Positions 59,293 through 64,000 of a stretch of 64,000 nt of DNA are shown here, piece by piece. This stretch comes from DASUTB01 sp036374835 (lineage in GTDB: Bacteria > Actinomycetota > Actinomycetes > Jiangellales > Jiangellaceae): contig DASUTB010000132.1 in the NCBI GenBank assembly GCA_036374835.1, forward strand, positions 51,140 through 115,139, in the 5' to 3' direction. The translations under genes were made by a program, and so were the position numbers. The notes under the pieces are model-generated. The model searched no databases and was not told the origin of the DNA. It saw nothing but the letters and a program-made list of their open reading frames with translations. Position 1 is the stretch's first letter. Every line of letters begins with the position of its first letter.

Positions 59293-59336
59293 CGCCGGAG
59301 CAGGCCCGACCCCATTCGGAGCGGGTGCGCCGACCG

Positions 59337-60221
59337 CTATCGCGTCGCGTCCTGGTGAACGATGATGACCGGGCGGTCGACGTGCCGAAGGATCGCCCGT
59401 GCGACCGATCCGAGTAGCATTCCGGTCACGGCACCGTGGCCCCGTCCGCCGATCACGACGAGGTCGGCCTTTGATGCCACCCGCCCGAGGACCAGCGCAG
59501 GATGCTCGACCTCGGCGACGACATCGACCGGAACCTCGGGGTACTCCTTCTGGAGGTCATCGATCACCGCCGCGAGCGCGCGCTCGACATCGGCCTTCAC
59601 GTGCGGGTCCTCAGTGCCGAGCGGCCAGTCGTCAGGGCGGTTCCACGGCTGGTGCCACGCGTACGCGGTGACGAGTTCCGCGTTCTGCTCAGCCGCTGCC
59701 TCGAAGGCGTACTTCGCGGCTGCCTTGCAGTTCTCGGACCCGTCGATACCGAGGACGATCCGCCCGTACGGGCTCGCCGGCGGCTTCCACGACCCTGGAA
59801 TCACCGCGACGGGCACGGTCGCTTTGGACGCCACGGCCAACGACACCGATCCGAGCACCATTTCAGCGACCCGGCCGATACCTTCGCGCCCGACCACCAG
59901 CATGCTCGCGTCTCGGCTCTCCTGTACCAGCACCTGAGGTGCCCTGCCTTCGCGCTGCGTCACTGCGACATCGAGCTCGGGATATGCGGCCGCGACACGC
60001 TCGCGAGCCTGCGCGAGAACGCGCTCGCCGGTCTCGGTCGGGACCGGTCGGGTCCCGGCGTCCGCCGGCCATGCGGTCGGTATCACGTGGTAGACGTACA
60101 CCAGCTGCAGCGGACGACCGTGGGCAGCGGCCTTGGCGGCCGCCCAGTCCAGCGCAAGTAGCGCGTCCTGCGATCCGTCGACTCCAACGACGACGGGACG
60201 TACCTTTTCGGTGTTCGACAT
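59337..60221 (-). CDS. Tandem universal stress protein (second copy)
   Basis: A 294-residue two-domain Usp protein from the ATG at 60221, with GGAGGGAG upstream; the longer frame from 60314 has no ribosome site. VVGVDGSQDALLALDWAAAKA starts domain 1, IVLGIDGSENCKAAAKYAFEAA domain 2, and both end with the G-x-G-G/H-...-S nucleotide loop (RGHGAVTGMLLGSVARAILRH). The close similarity to the first copy, including start sequence MSNTE, shows duplication in place. It is divergent from the DevR-like gene. Confidence 0.92.
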   Translation of the reverse strand: MSNTEKVRPVVVGVDGSQDALLALDWAAAKAAAHGRPLQLVYVYHVIPTAWPADAGTRPVPTETGERVLAQARERVAAAYPELDVAVTQREGRAPQVLVQESRDASMLVVGREGIGRVAEMVLGSVSLAVASKATVPVAVIPGSWKPPASPYGRIVLGIDGSENCKAAAKYAFEAAAEQNAELVTAYAWHQPWNRPDDWPLGTEDPHVKADVERALAAVIDDLQKEYPEVPVDVVAEVEHPALVLGRVASKADLVVIGGRGHGAVTGMLLGSVARAILRHVDRPVIIVHQDATR

Positions 60222-60348
60222 TGTGACCACTCCCTCCGTCGCACCGATCATTCCGGGCTCAGGTTCCGCACGACGGGCGAAGACTCTCTTCACCGGCACG
60301 TCGCCCTTACCCACTACCGACGCTAAACGGGGGCATTTCGCGTGGTCA

Positions 60349-60362
60349 GGGCCAAAAGGCCT
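60349..60362. promoter_or_regulatory. DevR/DosR-box-like palindrome between the second universal stress gene and the response regulator
   Basis: GGGCCAAAAGGCCT (AGGCCTTTTGGCCC on the other strand, 11 of 14 to the DosR motif) lies within CAGGGCCAAAAGGCCTGG. It is 128 bases from the universal stress start and 109 from the regulator start, so it could serve both divergent genes. Confidence 0.4.
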
Positions 60363-60470
60363 GGTCAGAGGGAGCCGACGGTCCTATGTGTACGGCAATC
60401 GGGAATCGCGTTCGTCCAGGTGAACCGCGACCTGCTATGGATTCGCGAACGCAGGCACTACGGTGGTTGT

Positions 60471-61154
60471 GTGCGCGAGAACACAACGAGAGCAGGCCAG
60501 GAACCGATCACGGTATTCCTGTTGGACGATCACGAGGTCGTTCGCCGGGGTGTGTCGTCGCTACTCTCGGCCGAGCCGGACTTGGAGGTGGTCGGCGAGG
60601 CGGCGACCGCCGAGCAGGCGCTTGCCCGCATCCCCGCGCTCAAGCCACGGGTGGCCGTACTCGACGTGAGACTGCCGGACGGCGACGGCGTCAGCGTCTG
60701 CCGGGAGATCCGCTCCCAGCTGCCTGAAGTGGCCTGCCTGATGCTCACCTCGTTCGCCGACGACGACGCGTTGTTCGACGCGGTCATGGCTGGGGCAGCC
60801 GGCTACGTGCTCAAACAGATCCACGGCACCGATCTCGTCGGCGCAGTACGTACCGTCGCGGGCGGCCAGTCCCTCCTCGACCCGCGTAGCACGGCCCGCA
60901 TGCTCGATCGGCTGCGCGAACAGGCGAACCGGAAGGACCCGCTCGCAGCGCTGTCCGACCAGGAACGTCGGATCCTCGAGCTGATCGGTGAAGGGCTCAC
61001 GAACCGGCAGATCGGCGAGCGGATGTATCTCGCCGAGAAGACGGTGAAGAACTACGTGTCCAACCTGCTCGCCAAGCTCGACATGCAGCGTCGCACCCAG
61101 GCGGCGGCCCTGGCGGCTCAGCTCAAGTCCGAGGCGAGCCACAAGGACGAGTAG
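60471..61154 (+). CDS. devR: NarL/LuxR-family response regulator, DevR/DosR-like
   Basis: A 227-residue regulator from the GTG at 60471; TACGGT lies six bases before it without a Shine-Dalgarno, so a leaderless mRNA is likely. The receiver has FLLDDHEVVRRG, phospho-Asp in AVLDVRLPDGDG and Lys in GYVLKQI. The C-terminal HTH (LIGEGLTNRQIGERMYLAEK then TVKNYVSNLLAKLDMQRRTQAA) is very close to the DosR recognition region. It is expected to be phosphorylated by the GAF kinase at 56460 and to bind the GGGACTTTNGTCCC-like sites nearby. Confidence 0.9.
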   Translation: MRENTTRAGQEPITVFLLDDHEVVRRGVSSLLSAEPDLEVVGEAATAEQALARIPALKPRVAVLDVRLPDGDGVSVCREIRSQLPEVACLMLTSFADDDALFDAVMAGAAGYVLKQIHGTDLVGAVRTVAGGQSLLDPRSTARMLDRLREQANRKDPLAALSDQERRILELIGEGLTNRQIGERMYLAEKTVKNYVSNLLAKLDMQRRTQAAALAAQLKSEASHKDE

Positions 61155-61206
61155 AGCCGCGGCTCAACACGCTCGCCGGCGCACTCTTCTTACTCGCCGC
61201 TACCAG

Positions 61207-61220
61207 GTGCCCAAAGTCCC
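61207..61220 (+). promoter_or_regulatory. DevR/DosR-box-like site upstream of the aldolase gene
   Basis: GTGCCCAAAGTCCC; on the other strand GGGACTTTGGGCAC matches 12 of 14 positions of the DosR motif, with one half-site perfect. It ends 77 bases before the aldolase ATG. Confidence 0.5.
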
Positions 61221-61297
61221 TCTGACCACGTTCATTGGCCCCTGCCACGGACTCTGCGCAGTCACGCACGGTGGAAGTGACGCGAGAGGAGCAGGCA

Positions 61298-62191
61298 ATG
61301 TCTGACCGAGCGAAACTGAACGAGCTTGGCCTGAGTACCGGCAAGAAGGCCAGGCTGAACCGGATTTTGTACCAGCACGGGGTCGGCAACGGCACCGCCA
61401 TCTTCCTCCCCTACGACCAGGGTCTGGAACACGGCCCGCGCGACTTCTTCGCCAACCCGATGGCGAGCAGCCCCTCATACATCGCCAAGCTGGCGGTCGA
61501 GGGCGGCTTCAACGGCATCGCCGTCCAGATCGGGCTGGCCGAGAAGTTCTACTGGGACTTTGCCGGCGAGGTCCCGCTCATCCTCAAGCTCAACGGAAAA
61601 ACCGACATCCCATCCGATGCCGAAGCGCTCTCCCCGCTGAACGCCACGGTCGAGGAGGCTGTGCGGCTCGGTGCCGACGCAGTGGGGTACACGCTCTACG
61701 TCGGCACTCCGGCACAGGAGGCCGACTTCGAGCAGTACCGCAAGGTACGTGCGGACGCCCGGAGCCTTGGCATGCCGTTGATCGTGTGGGCGTACCCTCG
61801 TGGCGCTGCGATCGAAGCCAAAGGCGGTAAGAATTCGTTCTACGCGGTCGACTACGCGGCACGTACCGCCAGCGAACTCGGCGCCGACGTCGTGAAGGTG
61901 AACTTCCCGCACCCGGACAAGCGCGACGGAGTGAAGAAGGAGTACGACGCCGAGTTCTCCACACAACAGGCGATCGACGCCGTGGTGCGCTCGGCGAACC
62001 GCACACTGGTGCTCGTCTCCGGCGGCGAGAAGGCAGGCGACGAGGCGATGCTCGACAAGGCCCGCCAGTCGATGGAGGCCGGCGCCACCGGACTCATCTT
62101 CGGACGCAACGTCTGGCAACGCGAGCACGACGAGTCTCTGCGCTTCGTCGATCAGCTCAAGGAAATCCTCGCGAAGTACCCCACAGGCTGA
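61298..62191 (+). CDS. fbaB: Class I (DhnA-type) fructose-bisphosphate aldolase
   Basis: A 297-residue aldolase from the ATG at 61298, with GAGAGGAG upstream. FLPYDQGLEHGPRDFF, NGKTDIPSD, VGYTLYVGTPAQEAD and the Schiff-base Lys region DVVKVNFP fit the archaeal-type class I family, which needs no metal. It cleaves or forms fructose 1,6-bisphosphate. It is 21 bases upstream of gap. The DevR-like site suggests it serves glycolysis in oxygen-poor conditions; that is inference. Confidence 0.93.
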   Translation: MSDRAKLNELGLSTGKKARLNRILYQHGVGNGTAIFLPYDQGLEHGPRDFFANPMASSPSYIAKLAVEGGFNGIAVQIGLAEKFYWDFAGEVPLILKLNGKTDIPSDAEALSPLNATVEEAVRLGADAVGYTLYVGTPAQEADFEQYRKVRADARSLGMPLIVWAYPRGAAIEAKGGKNSFYAVDYAARTASELGADVVKVNFPHPDKRDGVKKEYDAEFSTQQAIDAVVRSANRTLVLVSGGEKAGDEAMLDKARQSMEAGATGLIFGRNVWQREHDESLRFVDQLKEILAKYPTG

Positions 62192-62212
62192 TCTGCGAAT
62201 CGAGGACGAAAC

Positions 62213-63214
62213 ATGACAGTACGTGTCGGTATCAATGGTTTCGGCAGGATCGGCCGTAGCTTCCTGCGGTGCGCGCTGGAGCGCGACATCAAGGTGGTGG
62301 GGATCAACGACGTCGCGCCGTTGACCTCGCTGGCCCATCTTCTCCAGTACGACTCGACGTACGGTCGCCTGCCGTTCCCGGTACGGATCGACGGCGACTC
62401 GCTCTTGGTCGACCACAGCCCGATCGCCGTGACGTCCCACCGCGACCTGGACGAGCTCGACTGGGGCCGGCTCGGCGCGGAGGTCGTCATCGAGGCCAGC
62501 GGACGGTTCCGCGAACGCGACGAGGCGGCCCGCCACCTCAAGGTCGGGGCAAAAAAGGTGCTGATCTCGGCGCCGGCCAAGGGCGCCGACCTCACCATGG
62601 TCATGGGCGTGAACCACCAGCGGTACGACCCGGACGAACACGACGTGATCTCCAACGCGTCGTGCACGACGAACTGCGTGGCACCGATGGTGAAGGTTCT
62701 CGACGACGAGTTCGGCTTGGTGAAGGGCTTCATGACGACGGTACACGGCTACACGAACGACCAGGTCGTCCTTGACGCCCCGCACAAGGACCTGCGCCGT
62801 GCCCGCTCGGCCGCGGTCAACATCATCCCGACCAGCACCGGGGCTGCCAAAGCGGTGGGACTCGTCCTACCCGAGCTCGAAGGCCGCCTCGACGGCGTAG
62901 CCTTGCGCGTTCCGGTGGAGGACGGCTCGCTGGTCGACCTGGCCGCTGTGCTCCGGCGGCCGGTCGCCGCGGCGGATGTCAACGACGCGTTCGCCGAGGC
63001 CGCAGCCTCCGGGCCACTCGCCGGCATTCTGCGATACACGACGGCCCCGATCGTCTCTCGCGACGTGGTCTCCGACCCGGCCTCGTGCATCCTGGATGCT
63101 TCGCTGACCCAGGCCGACGACGAGCTGGTCAAGTTGTTCGGCTGGTACGACAACGAGTGGGGCTACACCAACCGGCTGGCCGATCTGGCCGAGTACGTTG
63201 GTGCCCGGATGTAA
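62213..63214 (+). CDS. gap: Glyceraldehyde-3-phosphate dehydrogenase
   Basis: A 333-residue GAPDH. VGINGFGRIGRSFLRCAL is the NAD(P) Rossmann motif, SNASCTTNCVAP holds the catalytic Cys, and the S-loop region and WYDNEWGYTNRLADL are intact. It forms a two-gene unit with the aldolase (21-base gap). Actinobacteria usually have another gap next to pgk; this copy is separate and probably condition-specific. Confidence 0.95.
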   Translation: MTVRVGINGFGRIGRSFLRCALERDIKVVGINDVAPLTSLAHLLQYDSTYGRLPFPVRIDGDSLLVDHSPIAVTSHRDLDELDWGRLGAEVVIEASGRFRERDEAARHLKVGAKKVLISAPAKGADLTMVMGVNHQRYDPDEHDVISNASCTTNCVAPMVKVLDDEFGLVKGFMTTVHGYTNDQVVLDAPHKDLRRARSAAVNIIPTSTGAAKAVGLVLPELEGRLDGVALRVPVEDGSLVDLAAVLRRPVAAADVNDAFAEAAASGPLAGILRYTTAPIVSRDVVSDPASCILDASLTQADDELVKLFGWYDNEWGYTNRLADLAEYVGARM

Positions 63215-63255
63215 CCACCGCCGGCTCGCATGATCAACCGCGCGACGTAACCACG

Positions 63256-63924
63256 CTATTTCATCGAGTTCGAGTCGTCCCGCTTGTATTCGATCTCGTT
63301 CTTGACGTCGACGACTCCGTCGACCGAACGCGTCAAGCGCTCGGCGATCACGACGCTGCTCTTGCGGTCGAGCTCACCGGTCAAGGTCACGACGCCTTCG
63401 TCGACGTGCACCTCCACCGTGCCGTACTCGGTAAGCAGCACCCTGGAGTCGATCACGGTCCTGACTTCCTCGCCGATCGCGACGTCCGGGCGCAGGAACG
63501 ACTCGATCAGGTCGGCGCGACTGACGATGCCGACCAGACGTCCGGAGTTGTCGACGACAGGGAGCCGTTTGACACTCTCGTCGACCAATCGCCGCGCTGC
63601 CTCGGCCAGGGTCGCATCCGGATCGATCGTCACCGCAGGACTGCTCATCAGATCACCGGCTTCGTCTCCAGTCGCCTTGGCCAGCTCCCTGCGGTGGCGT
63701 AGCCGGGCCAGCCGCCGGAGGCGTTCGGTGCCGTCGCGATACTCCTCTTTCGGCAGCAGATCTGCCTCGGACACGACGCCGACGAGCCGGTCTTTGTCGT
63801 CCAGTACCGGGAGCGCGCTCACGGCGTTCTCGTCCAGCAGCCGGACGACCTCCTTGAACGACGCGCGCACCGGTACGGTGACCACCTCGCTGGTCATCAC
63901 GTCACGAACCGTAAGTCTCCTCAT
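63256..63924 (-). CDS. CBS-pair plus BON domain protein
   Basis: A 222-residue protein from the ATG at 63924. Two CBS motifs (TVRDVMTSEVVTVPVRASFKEVV, then MSSPAVTIDPDATLAEAARRLVDE) surround a basic linker (RLRRLARLRHRREL). A BON domain forms the C-terminus (GTVEVHVDEGVVTLTGELDRKSS). CBS pairs bind adenine nucleotides and BON often contacts membranes. The mycobacterial CBS protein Hrp1 is DosR-controlled, which fits this neighbourhood. It is convergent with gap. Confidence 0.9.
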   Translation of the reverse strand: MRRLTVRDVMTSEVVTVPVRASFKEVVRLLDENAVSALPVLDDKDRLVGVVSEADLLPKEEYRDGTERLRRLARLRHRRELAKATGDEAGDLMSSPAVTIDPDATLAEAARRLVDESVKRLPVVDNSGRLVGIVSRADLIESFLRPDVAIGEEVRTVIDSRVLLTEYGTVEVHVDEGVVTLTGELDRKSSVVIAERLTRSVDGVVDVKNEIEYKRDDSNSMK

Positions 63925-63966
63925 GGCTTCATTGACGCCCAACCCGGCAACTCCGAGACAGAGGCC

Positions 63967-63992
63967 AAGGTCCTGCGTCCGCAAGGACCTTC
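63967..63992. repeat. Inverted repeat upstream of the CBS-BON gene
   Basis: AAGGTCCT (from about 63968) and AGGACCTT (to about 63991) flank a short loop, about 45 bases before the CBS-BON start at the window edge. It contains GGTCC/GGACC half-sites loosely like the DevR motif but does not fit its spacing. Confidence 0.35.
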
Positions 63993-64000
63993 CGGCTCAA

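Noticed and set aside
58315..60221. Direct repeat of about 1 kb suggesting a mobile element
   Set aside because: The similarity is between two paralogous universal stress protein genes, each itself a tandem domain duplication; no terminal repeats or transposase are seen.
63983..63998. AAGGACCTTCCGGCTC as a DevR box before the CBS-BON gene
   Set aside because: Half-sites are suggestive but the spacing does not fit GGGACTTTNGTCCC, and the window ends here; recorded only as an inverted repeat.
1..64000. CRISPR array, tRNA genes, insertion sequences or prophage
   Set aside because: I saw no regularly spaced direct repeats, no tRNA-like T-loop/anticodon sets, no transposase or integrase genes and no phage structural genes. 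Short or diverged examples could be missed by eye.

Overview
The window is about 65% GC and almost certainly comes from a free-living member of the Actinomycetota. Lineage markers are the PspA-PspAA-HtpX-PspAB locus, DUF3043 and DUF4191 membrane proteins, F420-type luciferase-like oxidoreductases, a DUF222-HNH (13E12-type) gene, an AfsR/SARP regulator, a DevR/DevS-type dormancy system, and the glnA1 / glnE / glnA2 grouping. Many genes start with GTG, overlap as GTGA or ATGA, or look leaderless. I cannot name the genus. Nothing looks like a prophage, integrated plasmid or CRISPR array.

Layout. 1-3.9 kb: family-5 peptide ABC importer (permease C partial at the edge, an unusually long permease B, lipoprotein receptor). 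4.2-8.3 kb: septum-formation-like lipoprotein and a heterodimeric ABC exporter with one degenerate ATP site. 8.3-10.9 kb: Psp envelope-stress operon. 11-14.9 kb: DUF3043, GNAT, a kinase/luciferase-like fusion, a small protein and a CobT-like protein. 14.9-21.7 kb: gcvT, pepA, lpd and sucB; 22.8-24.4 kb: a probable pseudokinase; 24.4-26.9 kb: lipB-lipA-map, which supplies lipoate to the E2 and glycine-cleavage enzymes just upstream. 27-30 kb: DUF4191, RDD and glutamine synthetase I behind a GlnR box. 30-34.5 kb is accessory and decayed: a cysteine-desulfurase scrap, DUF222-HNH, a frameshifted DUF4411 toxin and a Fic remnant, among a few intact small genes. 34.5-41 kb: ArsR regulator with an F420-type oxidoreductase, glnE, and a crcB-DUF190-crcB fluoride cassette. 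41-44.6 kb: a transthyretin-like protein, a 987-residue SARP/NB-ARC/TPR regulator and, directly downstream, a 44-residue exported peptide. 44.7-54 kb: glnA2, nadE, aquaporin, panB, map, cbiX, TfoX-like, threonine dehydratase and the RNase P RNA. 54-56 kb: amidohydrolase-TetR operon. 56-64 kb: a compact dormancy-type regulon (PNPOx-like, DevS kinase, two universal stress proteins, DevR regulator, aldolase, GAPDH, CBS-BON) with several DevR-box-like sites.

The most interesting signals are: (1) the SARP/TPR regulator with a neighbouring secreted-peptide gene whose predicted mature product, ESVWTGIEPSESVWT, carries ESVWT at both ends, which looks like an undescribed peptide-pheromone circuit; (2) a family of intergenic palindromes beginning TGATCACGT whose terminal TGA supplies the stop codon of the adjacent gene, often between convergent genes; (3) the clustered DevR-like regulon; and (4) proteins with missing catalytic residues (pseudokinase, CobT-like, transthyretin-like, degenerate ABC half).
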